64,000 nt of DNA from Hasllibacter halocynthiae (GCF_003003095.1 NZ_PVTT01000001.1:124001-188000), one strand, 5' to 3'. Shown: positions 8,577 to 17,211, counted from the stretch's first letter. Translations and numbers: made by a program. The notes: generated by a model from the letters alone, not told the origin.

Positions 8577-9532
8577 GACGGCCCCGGCCCCGCCAGCAGC
8601 TCCTCGGCGATGCCCCGCACGACGGGGCGCGCCTCCGCCGCGCCCATGCCGGGGCGCAGGCGGGGGTCGTAGAGGATCCGCAGCAGAAGCTCGTCGTGCT
8701 CGGTCAACAGGCCGAACTCCTCGTCGTCGTTGAAGATCGAGGGGCGCGCGGCGGGGCTGTCGTTCGCGAGGCCGAGGCCCTGCGCCACCTCCTCGTGGAT
8801 GCAGCCCCGGAAGAGCAGGTCGGGATGCTCGGCGCGGATCACGGCGACGGCCTGGGTGTAGGTCTCCGCCCCGGGCGGCGTGAAGGCCAGCACGAGGCAG
8901 TTGATCGACCCGGGCATGTTCGTGACCGTCCGCACCGCGCCGGCCGAGATGCCGGGCACCAGCTCGCGCAGGAGGGGCGCGGCGGCGCGGCGGCCCGGCT
9001 CGGTCAGGACGAGGACGTGGAAGTTGGGCGGGGTGCCGAGGCCGACGGGATGGCGCGTCGCCTCCGAGAGGCGCCGGGCGTAGGCGGTCAGCTCGCGCTC
9101 GGCCAGCGCGCGCCGCGACGTCGGCACGCGCGCGTCGAAGCGCAGCGCGAGGCGCACCGGCGCGGCGAAGCGGCGCAGGGGCGACGGCGTGGCCCGCTGC
9201 CGCGAGGCGGAGTCGTACTCGTCGAAGAGGGCGACGCGGACGAAGCTCTCGGTCAGGTCGCGGGCGTCGAACGGGGCGTCGGAGGGCGCGCGCTCGGTCC
9301 GGAGAAGGCCGCGCGCGAGAAGGCTCCGCTGAAGGCCGGCGTAGTAGCGCGTCGTCTCCTCCACGAGCCGGTCGCCCCGAGCATCGGGCGAGGGCGACGT
9401 CTCGGGCGCGGCGGTGGGGGGAGGCGGCGGCGGCGGGGGCGGGGCGGCCTCCGGCACGGGGACGCAGCCGGAGAGAGCGGCGCCCACCAGCGCCGCGCCC
9501 GCCCACGCCTTGATGCCGGCCGTGCCCCCCAT
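8573..9532 (-). CDS. DUF2927 lipoprotein
   Basis: 319 residues. A signal peptide with lipobox LSGC (Cys near residue 23) is followed by a run of nine prolines and a Pro/Ala linker, so the protein is probably anchored to the outer or inner membrane with a flexible tether. The C-terminal half has the DUF2927 signature: CIHEEVAQGLGLANDS, then PSIFNDDEEFGLLTEHD and LLLRILYDPRLRPGM. The HEEVAQ segment resembles a HExxx-type metal site, and a metallopeptidase-like role is possible but unproven. Only one base separates it from the telA stop, and its own stop overlaps the DUF4241-like gene, so it belongs to the telA operon. Confidence 0.88.
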   Translation of the reverse strand: MGGTAGIKAWAGAALVGAALSGCVPVPEAAPPPPPPPPPTAAPETSPSPDARGDRLVEETTRYYAGLQRSLLARGLLRTERAPSDAPFDARDLTESFVRVALFDEYDSASRQRATPSPLRRFAAPVRLALRFDARVPTSRRALAERELTAYARRLSEATRHPVGLGTPPNFHVLVLTEPGRRAAAPLLRELVPGISAGAVRTVTNMPGSINCLVLAFTPPGAETYTQAVAVIRAEHPDLLFRGCIHEEVAQGLGLANDSPAARPSIFNDDEEFGLLTEHDELLLRILYDPRLRPGMGAAEARPVVRGIAEELLAGPGPS

Positions 9533-9533
9533 C

Positions 9534-10724
9534 TCAGCCGGCGGGCCGAAGGGCGGCGCCGGCGACCTTGCCCGACCCGCCAGCCTTGGCCGAGGCGAGG
9601 GTATCGCGCAGGTCGGCCTCCATCTTCTCCAGCTCGGCCTCGGCGGCGGCGCGCTTGGCCTTGCCCTCGTCGGCGATCTGAAGCGATTCCTGGATCGTGG
9701 CGATCAGCTCGGCGTTCGCATGCTTCACCGCCTCGATGTCGAAGACGCCGCGCTCCATCTCCTCACGGATGGCCTTATTGGAGGTGCGCAGGTTCTCGGC
9801 GTTGGACCGCAGCAGCTCGTTCGTCAGGTCGTTCGCGTCGCGCACCGCGCCGGCGGCGTCCGCGCTGCGCTGGATGGTGACGGCCTGGGCGAGCTGCGTC
9901 TCCCACAGGGGGACGGTGTTCACGAGGGTCGAGTTGATCTTGGTGACGAGGCTCTTGTCGTTCTCCTGCACGAGGCGGATCGAGGGCAGGGACTGCATCG
10001 TTACCTGCCGCGTCAGCTTCAGGTCGTGCACGCGGCGCTCGAGGTCGTCGCGGGCGGCGCGCAGGTCGCGCAGCTCCTGGGCGCGCATGACCTGGTCGTC
10101 CTCCGCAGCGTCCTGGACGGCCTTCTCGGCGGCGGGGATGTCGTCGGCGTCGATGCGGCGCAGCTTCTCCTCGCCGGCGGCGATGTAGACCGCCAGCTCG
10201 TCGTAGAAGTTCAACGTCTTGTCGTAGAGCGCATCGAGCGACTTGATGTCCTTCAGGAGCACGTGCTCGTGGCTCAGCAGGTCGTCGGTGATCTTGTCGA
10301 TCTGCCCCTGCACGTCCTCGAACCGCGCCTGGAACTTCGCGATGGGCGTGGCCCGGCCCAGAAGCCGCTCCCACCAGGAGCGCTTGCGGCCCATGTCCAG
10401 CTCCTCGACGGAGAAGCCGCGGATGGTCGACACGATCTCCTGGAGGGAGTTGCCGGCCGGTCCGACGTCCTTGTTCTTCACGTCCGCCAGCATCGCCTGC
10501 GATATCTGCTGGAGCTCGGCCTGGGCGGCCGACCCGAACGAGACAATGGAACCCGTGTCCGAAAGGTCGATCTCGGCGATCCGCCTCTCTATCTCGGGCC
10601 GCGCGGCGGGATCGGTCGTGGCGGGCAGGTCGCCGGCGGGGGCGGGCTCGGGAAGGGACACTTGATTCACCTCGTCCACGAGGGTCTGCGAGGCTTCGGC
10701 CTTCTGGCGGATCTCGGTCTTCAT
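9534..10724 (-). CDS. telA: Toxic anion resistance protein, TelA family
   Basis: About 396 residues, mostly helical with long charged coiled-coil stretches, matching the TelA (PF05816) family: SIVSFGSAAQAELQQIS, the MGRKRSWWERLLGR motif near residue 120, and SLPSIRLVQENDKSLVTKI with VPLWETQLAQAV. Members are linked to tellurite and other toxic-anion or envelope stress, but the biochemical activity is unknown. ATG 10724 has GGAG about 11 bases upstream; a GTG at 10736 that overlaps the xpaC stop (GTGA) is a possible coupled start, adding four residues. It acts in the cytoplasm or at the inner membrane face. It is immediately downstream of xpaC, its usual genomic partner. Confidence 0.93.
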   Translation of the reverse strand: MKTEIRQKAEASQTLVDEVNQVSLPEPAPAGDLPATTDPAARPEIERRIAEIDLSDTGSIVSFGSAAQAELQQISQAMLADVKNKDVGPAGNSLQEIVSTIRGFSVEELDMGRKRSWWERLLGRATPIAKFQARFEDVQGQIDKITDDLLSHEHVLLKDIKSLDALYDKTLNFYDELAVYIAAGEEKLRRIDADDIPAAEKAVQDAAEDDQVMRAQELRDLRAARDDLERRVHDLKLTRQVTMQSLPSIRLVQENDKSLVTKINSTLVNTVPLWETQLAQAVTIQRSADAAGAVRDANDLTNELLRSNAENLRTSNKAIREEMERGVFDIEAVKHANAELIATIQESLQIADEGKAKRAAAEAELEKMEADLRDTLASAKAGGSGKVAGAALRPAG

Positions 10725-10732
10725 GGGCGGTA

Positions 10733-11611
10733 TCACTCCACTTTGATGCCCTCGCGCCGCAGGCGGTCGCGCAGGACGTCGATCTCGACGTCCATGCCGG
10801 TGCGGTCGTCGAGCATGAGGGTTTCGGTCCGCTGCGCGTAGCCGCCGCGCAGGTCGTCCAGAAGGGACAGGTAGCTTGCCCGCGCGTCCGGGGACGGGGC
10901 GCGGGACTGGAGGGCGACGAACTTCTCCGTCGCGTCATGGGCCGCCTGGAGGTAGACGCCCAGGTGCTTGCGGGCGCCCGCATAGTCTGCGGGGTCCGCC
11001 TCGACCTGGCGGAAGAGACGCCCCGCCTCGGCGGCGAAGGCGTCGAAGCGTTCCGTCGCCTCGCGGTCGCGAAGGGCGACGAGGCGCCCGCGCGCGGCGG
11101 CCAGCTTCGCCTCGGCCTCGCCGACGGCGTCGGCGACCCGGCCCGACTGCAGCGCGTCGGCCCCTTTCGCGCCCTTGTCGCGCAGCGGGTCCGGCCCGAA
11201 GGCCGCGAGGTGCAGCGCCGCCGCCAGCACGCCGAGCAGCACGCCCGTCAGGGGCGCGCCCGCCGGCACCGTCGCCGCCGCGACCCCGAGCCCGGCCGCG
11301 GCCGAGCCGAAGAGCTTGCGGGGGATCGCCGGGCGGCGCGCGACCTCGCGCGCGTCGAAGGCCGCCTCGGCCTGCAGCCCCTCGCGAGTCAGCCAGGCGC
11401 AGAGGAACAGCAGCCCCGCACCCGCAAGCCCGCCGAGCAGGGCCGCCCCGCCGGAGAGGAACGCCGTCAGCGTCAGGACCGCCGGCGGCACCCAGAGGAG
11501 GTTCGCGCGAAGCCCCACCGGGCCCTGCCGCAGCTCGGGCAGGGAAGGGGCGTCCGGCGCCCCGGTGCCCCCGCCCTTGGGCGAGTAGCGCCCCCCGTAG
11601 CGCCGCGCCAT
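10733..11611 (-). CDS. XpaC-like membrane protein (5-bromo-4-chloroindolyl phosphate hydrolysis family)
   Basis: 292 residues. The N-terminal region is Gly/Arg-rich (MARRYGGRYSPKGGG). Two hydrophobic hairpin regions follow (about 40-75 and 100-140). The C-terminal half is soluble and helical: FDAFAAEAGRLFRQVEADPADYAGARKHLGVYLQ-like and a final RTETLMLDDRTGMDVEIDVLRDRL. This ending, together with telA next door, identifies the XpaC family, proposed to work with TelA in membrane stress responses. The start ATG shares a base with the stop of the preceding 30-codon ORF (TGATG), suggesting coupling. Confidence 0.85.
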   Translation of the reverse strand: MARRYGGRYSPKGGGTGAPDAPSLPELRQGPVGLRANLLWVPPAVLTLTAFLSGGAALLGGLAGAGLLFLCAWLTREGLQAEAAFDAREVARRPAIPRKLFGSAAAGLGVAAATVPAGAPLTGVLLGVLAAALHLAAFGPDPLRDKGAKGADALQSGRVADAVGEAEAKLAAARGRLVALRDREATERFDAFAAEAGRLFRQVEADPADYAGARKHLGVYLQAAHDATEKFVALQSRAPSPDARASYLSLLDDLRGGYAQRTETLMLDDRTGMDVEIDVLRDRLRREGIKVE

Positions 11612-11703
11612 CAGAGCGCCCCGCCCGCACGCCCGAGGGCCACGGTCATCAGAAGGACGAACAGCAGCACGAAGGCGACCTTGTCGAGCGCGTTGCCGAA
11701 CAT
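11611..11703 (-). CDS. 30-residue single-pass membrane microprotein upstream of xpaC
   Basis: A short ORF from ATG 11703 encodes MFGNALDKVAFVLLFVLLMT followed by VALGRAGGAL. It is one hydrophobic helix (about residues 9-23) with a short charged N-terminus. A GAAGG ribosome-binding-like sequence lies 8 bases upstream. The TGA overlaps the xpaC ATG by one base (TGATG), which is the strongest evidence that it is translated. Function is unknown; a regulatory or assembly partner of the XpaC/TelA complex is plausible. Comparative conservation would decide whether it is real. Confidence 0.5.
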   Translation of the reverse strand: MFGNALDKVAFVLLFVLLMTVALGRAGGAL

Positions 11704-11798
11704 TCCGGGACCCTTCTGCGGCGGCTACGGACGCTACCTAAGCGCGGGGGGCCGGGAAGGCCAACTCGAACCCGCGCGGCGGCGGCGCTTTGGGCGGC

Positions 11799-12617
11799 TC
11801 ACAGGCGCGACTGCGTGCGCCGCTGGCCGTTCAACTTGCGCGAGTAGCCCGTCTGAATGATCTCGCAGACGAAGAGGACGATCACCGCGAAGTAGAAGGT
11901 CGTCTTCGACATGGGCACGATCGGATAGCCGAAGACCCGGATGACGTCCTCCTCGAGATGGGTCGCGTGCTCGGCCGCGACGCCCGCCTCGCCCAGGAGG
12001 ACCACGCCGACGATCAGCAGGATGAAGAGGCCGAGCACCTCGAACATGCGGTTCTTCTCGATGAACTCGGTCACCGCGTCCGCGAGGACCAGCATCGCTA
12101 CCCCCGAGAGGACGATCGCCGTCGCCAGAACCCAGAACACGTCCGTAATCGCGAGCGCCGAGAGCACGGAGTCGAAGGAGAAGACTAGGTTCACGAAGAC
12201 GATCAGCGTGACGACCTGCACGGCCGACTTGCCGCCCTTGTGCTCGACCCCGTGGCCGAGCTGGTCCACCGATAGGAGGTGCGCGATCTCCTTCACGGCC
12301 GTGTAGATGATGAAGACCCCGCCGAAGACGAAGACCACCGTGGAGAAGTTGACCGCGCCGGTCAGCACCCCCTCCCAGGCGAAACGGAAGAACGGCTCGG
12401 ACAACAGGCCGATCAGCTGGATCATCACGAAGAGCAGGACGACCCGCATCGCCACCGCGATGACGATTCCCCAGAACCGGACCGCCTTCTGCTGCGCGAG
12501 CGGCGCGCGCTGCGATTCGATCGAGATGTAGAGGAGGTTGTCGAAGCCCAGCACCGCCTGGAGGAAGCAGAGCATGAGCAGGTTGCCGAGGTTCTCCGGC
12601 GTGAGGATGTCGCCCAT
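11799..12617 (-). CDS. TerC family integral membrane protein
   Basis: 272 residues with about seven hydrophobic segments. The TerC hallmarks are LQAVLGFDNLLYISIES near the N-terminus and VNLVFSFDSVLSALAIT mid-protein; the intramembrane Asp-Asn and Asp-Ser motifs are likely metal ligands. Family members (TerC, Alx, MeeF/MeeY) are implicated in Mn2+ export or metalation of exported proteins and in tellurite resistance. GGAG six bases before the ATG at 12617 supports the start. It lies 95 bases upstream of the microprotein-xpaC-telA genes in the same direction and probably heads or joins that operon. No recognisable yybP-ykoY riboswitch was seen in the leader. Confidence 0.92.
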   Translation of the reverse strand: MGDILTPENLGNLLMLCFLQAVLGFDNLLYISIESQRAPLAQQKAVRFWGIVIAVAMRVVLLFVMIQLIGLLSEPFFRFAWEGVLTGAVNFSTVVFVFGGVFIIYTAVKEIAHLLSVDQLGHGVEHKGGKSAVQVVTLIVFVNLVFSFDSVLSALAITDVFWVLATAIVLSGVAMLVLADAVTEFIEKNRMFEVLGLFILLIVGVVLLGEAGVAAEHATHLEEDVIRVFGYPIVPMSKTTFYFAVIVLFVCEIIQTGYSRKLNGQRRTQSRL

Positions 12618-12730
12618 GTCTGGCTCCGTCTTGGGTGTCGGGGGGTTCTAGACCGGCATGCGTGGATGCCGCACCCCCGTTTCGTCCCCCCGACCGACAA
12701 AGGCGCGGGCTGGGGGATTCCGGTCCCGGC

Positions 12731-12744
12731 GGCGCCGCGGCGCC
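12731..12744 (-). terminator. Possible terminator hairpin after the rRNA pseudouridine synthase gene
   Basis: A perfect 14-base GC palindrome lies 45 bases past the pseudouridine synthase stop and upstream of terC. It lacks a T-tract, so it could equally be a leader structure for terC. A second, weaker hairpin (arms 12654-12659 and 12666-12671) lies nearer terC. Confidence 0.3.
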
Positions 12745-12788
12745 CCGGCCGGCATCGGACGGGGGTCCCGGCACCGCGGCCACGGGGA

Positions 12789-13550
12789 TCAGCGCTTCGG
12801 GGCGCGGCGGCGCTTCGGCTTGGCCTGGGGGCCCTTCTCCGCGAGGCCGAGCTGGTCGCTCAGGACCCGGGGGCGGACCTCCTGAACCTCGCCAGGCTTG
12901 ATCTGGCCAAGCCGGAATGGCCCGTAGGAGACGCGGATCAGGCGCGAGACCTTCAGGTCGATCGCCTCGAAGGCGCGGCGGACCTCGCGGTTGCGGCCCT
13001 CGCGCAGGCCGACGGTCAGCCAAGCGTTGCGGCCCTGCTGACGATCGAAGGACACCTCCATGGGGCGGAACCGCTCGCCCCCGATCTCCACGCCCTCGCG
13101 CAGCACGTCCAGCTTCGCCTCGGACGCCGCGCCGTCAGCCCGCACCCGGTAGCGCCTCAGCCAGCCGGTGCTCGGCAGCTCGAGCCGGCGCTTGATTCCG
13201 CCGTCGTTCGTCAGCAGCAGCAGCCCTTCGGAGTTCAGGTCGAGGCGCCCGACGCTCATCACGCGGGGCATGTCCTCGGGCAGGGCGTCGAACACGGTCG
13301 GGCGGCCCTTCTCGTCCGAGGCGGTGGTCACGAGGCCCGCGGGCTTGTGGTAGAGCCAGAGGCGCGGTGCCTCGGGCGCGTCGACGGGGCGACCGTCCAC
13401 CGCGATCCGCTCGGTCCCCTCGACTGTGAAGGCGGGGCCGTCCAGCACGCGCCCGTCCACGCTGACGCGCCCCGCCTCGATCATGCGCTCGACCTCGCGG
13501 CGCGAGGCGATCCCCGCGCGGGAGAGGAACTTGGCGATCCGTTCGGCCAT
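12789..13550 (-). CDS. rRNA pseudouridine synthase, RsuA/RluB/RluE family
   Basis: 253 residues. An N-terminal S4 RNA-binding domain (MAERIAKFLSRAGIASRREVERMI) is followed by the pseudouridine synthase fold. The catalytic Asp lies in GRLDLNSEGLLLLTNDG near residue 105. WLYHKPAGLVTT and GRNREVRRAF are further family motifs. The C-terminal tail is basic (KPKRRRAPKR), typical for RluB-type enzymes that modify 23S rRNA position 2605 (E. coli numbering); the precise target is inferred. It is divergent from tadA with a 57-base gap, so both RNA-modification genes probably share a compact promoter region. Confidence 0.92.
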   Translation of the reverse strand: MAERIAKFLSRAGIASRREVERMIEAGRVSVDGRVLDGPAFTVEGTERIAVDGRPVDAPEAPRLWLYHKPAGLVTTASDEKGRPTVFDALPEDMPRVMSVGRLDLNSEGLLLLTNDGGIKRRLELPSTGWLRRYRVRADGAASEAKLDVLREGVEIGGERFRPMEVSFDRQQGRNAWLTVGLREGRNREVRRAFEAIDLKVSRLIRVSYGPFRLGQIKPGEVQEVRPRVLSDQLGLAEKGPQAKPKRRRAPKR

Positions 13551-13607
13551 GCCGGCCCCTAGGGCGCGGCGGCTGGACTTGTCCAGCCGGCCGAGGCACC
13601 CGGACGC

Positions 13608-14057
13608 ATGGGCTTCGAGGATCACATGCGGGCCGCACTCGCCGAGGCGCAGGCCGCCGCCCTTCGGGGCGAGGTCCCCGTGGGGGCCGTAATCTGCGAT
13701 CCGTCCGGCCGCGTCGTCGCCCGGGCCGGCAACCGGACGCGCGAGCGCGCCGACCCCACCGCCCATGCCGAGATCCTCGCCATCCGCGCGGCCTGCGGCG
13801 CGCGCGGCTCCGAGCGGCTGGAGGGCCATGCCCTCTGGGTCACGCTCGAGCCCTGCGCCATGTGCGCCGCCGCCATCGCCGCCGCGCGGCTGGACCGGCT
13901 GATCTACGGCGCGCCCGATCCCAAGTCCGGCGGCGTCCGGCACGGCGCACGCGTCCTGGACCACCCCCAGGCCCACCACGCGCCCGAGGTGATCGCCGGC
14001 GTCGGCGCCGTGGCCTCCGCCGCCCTCCTGCGGGGGTTCTTCGCCGAAAGGCGCTGA
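13608..14057 (+). CDS. tadA: tRNA-specific adenosine deaminase (A34 to I34)
   Basis: 149 residues, the normal length for TadA. The zinc-dependent cytidine-deaminase fold is shown by TAHAEILAI (zinc ligand His and catalytic Glu) and LEPCAMCAAAI (two zinc-binding cysteines). GAPDPKSGGV and the C-terminal helix fit TadA, which deaminates the wobble adenosine of tRNA-Arg(ACG) to inosine and is essential. The ATG at 13608 (MGFEDHMRAALAEA) fits; a second ATG at 13626 is a less likely start. Confidence 0.95.
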   Translation: MGFEDHMRAALAEAQAAALRGEVPVGAVICDPSGRVVARAGNRTRERADPTAHAEILAIRAACGARGSERLEGHALWVTLEPCAMCAAAIAAARLDRLIYGAPDPKSGGVRHGARVLDHPQAHHAPEVIAGVGAVASAALLRGFFAERR

Positions 14058-14203
14058 TCGGCCGGCGGAAAATGGCCGAACCCCGCGCGTCCGGGCGGGG
14101 CTCACGGGAACGCGCCCACCCCTGATCGGCGTTCTACGGTTGGCCCCCTGAAAAGGGCTCGCACACGCACAACGACATCACAACGACATCATGGAGAACT
14201 TCG

Positions 14204-14626
14204 ATGAAGACGCTCTTCGCCACCGCCGCCTCGATCGCCGCGCTCGCCGCCGGCGTCGCCTTCGCCCAGACCGATATGGAAACGGGCATGATGGACTTCG
14301 ACACCGATGCCGACGGCATCGCCACCATGGACGAATTCGACGAGGGCCTCGGCACCTCGGGGCTCTACACGTCGCTCGACGCGAACCAGGACGGCGTCCT
14401 GACCGAGGACGAGTACGGCGACTATTCCGACGACTTCGCCGGCTATGACGCCGACGCCTCCGGCGACCTCACCGAGGACGAGTTCAACAGGGGCATCTTC
14501 GGCGCCTACGACCTCGACGCTTCGGGCGATCTCGACGACACCGAGCTTCAGACCGCGGACGCGGACTTCGCCGAAGGCGGCCGCTACTACGTGGATTCCG
14601 ACGACGTGATCGACACCGACAGCTGA
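14204..14626 (+). CDS. Exported EF-hand calcium-binding protein
   Basis: 140 residues. A signal peptide (MKTLFATAASIAALAAGVAFA|Q) precedes a very acidic mature protein. Four EF-hand-like loops can be read: DTDADGIATMDEF, DANQDGVLTEDEY, DADASGDLTEDEF and DLDASGDLDDTEL. Each has Asp/Asn at positions 1, 3 and 5, Gly at 6 and Glu/Asp at 12, so periplasmic or extracellular Ca2+ binding is likely. GGAG lies 8 bases before the ATG. Two strong hairpins follow the gene, so it is probably a single-gene unit. Partner and role are unknown. The 5' leader contains a tandem AACGACATC repeat just upstream. Confidence 0.88.
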   Translation: MKTLFATAASIAALAAGVAFAQTDMETGMMDFDTDADGIATMDEFDEGLGTSGLYTSLDANQDGVLTEDEYGDYSDDFAGYDADASGDLTEDEFNRGIFGAYDLDASGDLDDTELQTADADFAEGGRYYVDSDDVIDTDS

Positions 14627-14634
14627 TCGCCGCA

Positions 14635-14699
14635 CGCCCCCCGTCCGGATGCGGGGGGCGACGGCACCGCCCGCCGGGCCACGGTTGCCCGGCGGGCGG
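14635..14699 (+). terminator. Two consecutive strong hairpins after the EF-hand gene
   Basis: Hairpin 1 has arms 14635-14643 and 14652-14660 (9 bp, 8-base loop). Hairpin 2 has arms 14667-14679 and 14687-14699 (13 bp, 7-base loop). Neither has a T-run. Together they separate the EF-hand gene from the ceramidase-like gene starting at 14721. Confidence 0.6.
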
Positions 14700-14720
14700 T
14701 CCGCATGCTGAAACGCCCGC

Positions 14721-15365
14721 ATGTGGACTGAACGCGTCGACGGCTATTGCGAGCGCATCGGCTTCGCCTTCTGGGCCGAGCCGCTGAACGCGGCGACGAA
14801 CGCTTCCTTCCTCTTGGCCGCCATCGTGATGTGGCGCCGGACGGTCGCCCGCCGCACGCCCGTCGAGACGGTCCTGATCGTCCTGCTCGCCGCGATCGGG
14901 ATCGGCAGCTTCCTCTTCCATACCCTCGCGACGCGCTGGGCCTCCCTGGCGGACACGGTGCCGATCGGCCTCTTCATCCTGGCTTATATCTGGGCGGCGA
15001 ACCGCGATTTCTGGGGTATGCCGCACTGGGCGACCGCACTCGGCACGCTCGCCTTCGTGCCCTACGCCGCGCTGCTGACCCCCGCCTTCGCGGCGCTGCC
15101 CTTCTTCGGCATCAGCGCGTTCTACTGGCCCGTTCCCCTGCTCATCGCCATCTACGCGGTCCTCCTGCGCCTCCGCGCGCCCATGACCGCGCGCGGCCTC
15201 GGGATCGGCGCGGCGATCCTCGTCCTCTCCCTGACCCTCCGCTCGCTCGACATGCCGCTCTGCGCGGCGATCCCCGTCGGCACCCATCTCTGGTGGCACG
15301 TCCTGAACGGCGTGATGCTGGGTTGGATGATCGAGGTGCACCGGCGTCACCTCGCCCGCCCTTGA
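14721..15365 (+). CDS. Ceramidase-domain integral membrane protein
   Basis: 214 residues with about seven hydrophobic segments. The metal-binding signature of the alkaline ceramidase / CREST superfamily is present: GSFLFHTLATRWASLADTVPI near residue 70 (His and Asp) and GTHLWWHVLNGVMLGW near residue 195 (two histidines). Bacterial members are membrane hydrolases presumed to act on ceramide-like or other amide lipids; the natural substrate here is unknown. It stands alone between hairpins and gatC, with 52 bases to the gatC start. Confidence 0.85.
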   Translation: MWTERVDGYCERIGFAFWAEPLNAATNASFLLAAIVMWRRTVARRTPVETVLIVLLAAIGIGSFLFHTLATRWASLADTVPIGLFILAYIWAANRDFWGMPHWATALGTLAFVPYAALLTPAFAALPFFGISAFYWPVPLLIAIYAVLLRLRAPMTARGLGIGAAILVLSLTLRSLDMPLCAAIPVGTHLWWHVLNGVMLGWMIEVHRRHLARP

Positions 15366-15417
15366 AGGCCCCCCGCCCGCGCCGTATCGCGGCGCCGTTC
15401 CAGAGCCGGGGGTGCCC

Positions 15418-15708
15418 ATGTCCGAGATCGACGCCGAGACGGCGCGCCGCGTCGCCAAGCTGGCGCGCATCGCCGTCCCCGAGGAGCGGCTCGCCCCCCT
15501 CGCGGAGGAGTTCGGGCGCATCCTCGGGTTCGTCGAGCAGCTGAACGAGGTGGACGTCGAGGGCGTCGAGCCGATGACCGGCGTGACCCCGATGCGCCTC
15601 AAGCGCCGCGAGGACGTGGTGACGAGCGGCGGGATGCCGGACCGCATCCTGAAGAACGCCCCCGAGGCCCGCGAGGGCTTCTTCGCCGTGCCGAAGGTGG
15701 TGGAATGA
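15418..15708 (+). CDS. gatC: Asp-tRNA(Asn)/Glu-tRNA(Gln) amidotransferase subunit C
   Basis: 96 residues, the usual GatC length. [20 protein letters not shown] opens it, [20 protein letters not shown] forms the helical core, and LREDVV-like/[20 protein letters not shown] is the typical C-terminal strand. GatC stabilises GatA in the GatCAB complex that transamidates misacylated Glu-tRNA(Gln) or Asp-tRNA(Asn). Start: ATG 15418 matches family N-termini better than GTG 15412. Its TGA overlaps the gatA ATG (ATGA), consistent with stoichiometric translation. gatB is not adjacent. Confidence 0.95.
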   Translation: MSEIDAETARRVAKLARIAVPEERLAPLAEEFGRILGFVEQLNEVDVEGVEPMTGVTPMRLKRREDVVTSGGMPDRILKNAPEAREGFFAVPKVVE

Positions 15709-17201
15709 GCGCCGACATGCTGCAGGGCCTGACCATCGCGGATGCCCGCGACCGGATGCGGGCGGGCGACCTCCGGGCGACGGACATCGCCGAGGCGGCC
15801 ATCGAGGCGGTCGAGGGCGCCCGGGCGCTGAACGCCGTGGTCCACGACACGTTCGAGATCGCCCGCACCCAGGCCGCCGCGGCGGACGACGTGCTGCGGG
15901 CCCGGGGGGCGGACGCGCCCGACCTTTGCGGCATCCCGCTGGGGATCAAGGACCTCTTCTGCACCGAAGGCGTGCCCTCGCAGGCCGGCTCCCGCATCCT
16001 CGAGGGGTTCCGGCCGGAATACGAATCGACCGTGACGCGGCAGCTCTGGGACCAGGGCGCGGTGATGGTCGGCAAGCTGAACATGGACGAGTTCGCCATG
16101 GGCAGCTCGAACGAGACCAGCACCTATGGCGACGCCGTGAACCCCTGGAAGGCGGGGGAGGGCGACGCGGCGCTGACGCCTGGCGGCTCGTCCGGCGGAT
16201 CCGCCGCCGCGGTGGCCGCCGACCTCGTGCTGGGGGCGACCGGCACCGACACGGGCGGCTCGATCCGCCAGCCGGCCGCCTTCACGGGCATCGTGGGGCT
16301 GAAGCCCACCTATGGGCGCTGCTCGCGCTGGGGGATCGTGGCCTTCGCCTCCTCGCTCGACCAGGCCGGCCCGATGACGAAGACGGTGCGCGACGCCGCG
16401 ATCCTGGGCCGCGCCATGATGGGGCACGACCCGCAGGACTCGACCTCTGCCGACCGCGCGGTGCCGGACCTCGAGGCGATGCTGGACGGCGACGTGCGCG
16501 GCAAGGTCATCGGCGTGCCGAAGGAGTACCGGCTGGACGGCATGCCCGGCGAGATCGAGGCCCTCTGGGCGGAGGGGCGCCGGATGCTCGCCGACGCGGG
16601 CGCGGAGCTGCGGGACATCACCCTGCCGCACACGAAGTACGCGCTTCCCGCCTACTACGTCATCGCGCCCGCCGAGGCGTCCTCGAACCTCGCGCGCTAC
16701 GACGGGGTCCGCTACGGCCGCCGCGCGGCGCTGGACCAGGGCGACGGCGTCACCGAGATGTACGAGAAGACCCGCGCCGAGGGCTTCGGCGACGAAGTGC
16801 AGCGCCGCGTCATGGTGGGCACCTACGTCCTTTCGGCGGGCTTCTACGACGCCTACTACAATCGCGCCCGCCGGGTCCGCACCCTGATCAAGAAGGACTT
16901 CGAGGATGTCTTCGCGGACGGGGTCGACGCGATCCTGACCCCGGCCACCCCTTCGGCGGCCTTCCCCCTAGGCTCGGCGTCGGGCGATCCGGTGCAGATG
17001 TACCTCAACGACGTGTTCACGGTGACGGTGAACCTCGCCGGGCTGCCGGGGATCAGCGTCCCGGCGGGGCTCGACGCCCGGGGGCTGCCCCTCGGGCTGC
17101 AGCTCGTCGGCCGCCCCTGGGAAGAGGGGGAGTTGCTGAATCTCGCCAGCGCGGTCGAGGAGCGCGCGGGCTTCGTGGCACGTCCCCGGCGCTGGTGGTA
17201 G
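15705..17201 (+). CDS. gatA: Asp-tRNA(Asn)/Glu-tRNA(Gln) amidotransferase subunit A
   Basis: 498 residues, full length for GatA, the glutaminase/amidase subunit of GatCAB. The amidase-signature Ser-cisSer-Lys triad is visible: Lys in [10 protein letters not shown], cis-Ser in [15 protein letters not shown], and nucleophilic Ser in [22 protein letters not shown] and [11 protein letters not shown] are also conserved. It starts inside gatC by a four-base overlap. The downstream lipoprotein gene begins 10 bases after the stop and may be cotranscribed, though it has no known link to translation. Confidence 0.96.
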   Translation: MSADMLQGLTIADARDRMRAGDLRATDIAEAAIEAVEGARALNAVVHDTFEIARTQAAAADDVLRARGADAPDLCGIPLGIKDLFCTEGVPSQAGSRILEGFRPEYESTVTRQLWDQGAVMVGKLNMDEFAMGSSNETSTYGDAVNPWKAGEGDAALTPGGSSGGSAAAVAADLVLGATGTDTGGSIRQPAAFTGIVGLKPTYGRCSRWGIVAFASSLDQAGPMTKTVRDAAILGRAMMGHDPQDSTSADRAVPDLEAMLDGDVRGKVIGVPKEYRLDGMPGEIEALWAEGRRMLADAGAELRDITLPHTKYALPAYYVIAPAEASSNLARYDGVRYGRRAALDQGDGVTEMYEKTRAEGFGDEVQRRVMVGTYVLSAGFYDAYYNRARRVRTLIKKDFEDVFADGVDAILTPATPSAAFPLGSASGDPVQMYLNDVFTVTVNLAGLPGISVPAGLDARGLPLGLQLVGRPWEEGELLNLASAVEERAGFVARPRRWW

Positions 17202-17211
17202 GCTGCGGGTC

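Noticed and set aside
12618-12788. yybP-ykoY manganese riboswitch upstream of terC
   Set aside because: The leader contains hairpins but none of the conserved riboswitch core sequences could be found.
14484-16631. Very long minus-strand open frame (715 codons) opposite the ceramidase and gatCA genes
   Set aside because: Antisense shadow of high-GC coding DNA: low-complexity Arg/Gly/Ala/His text, no family motif, and the plus strand carries well-recognised genes. The same applies to 5825-8020 plus and 38645-40831 minus.
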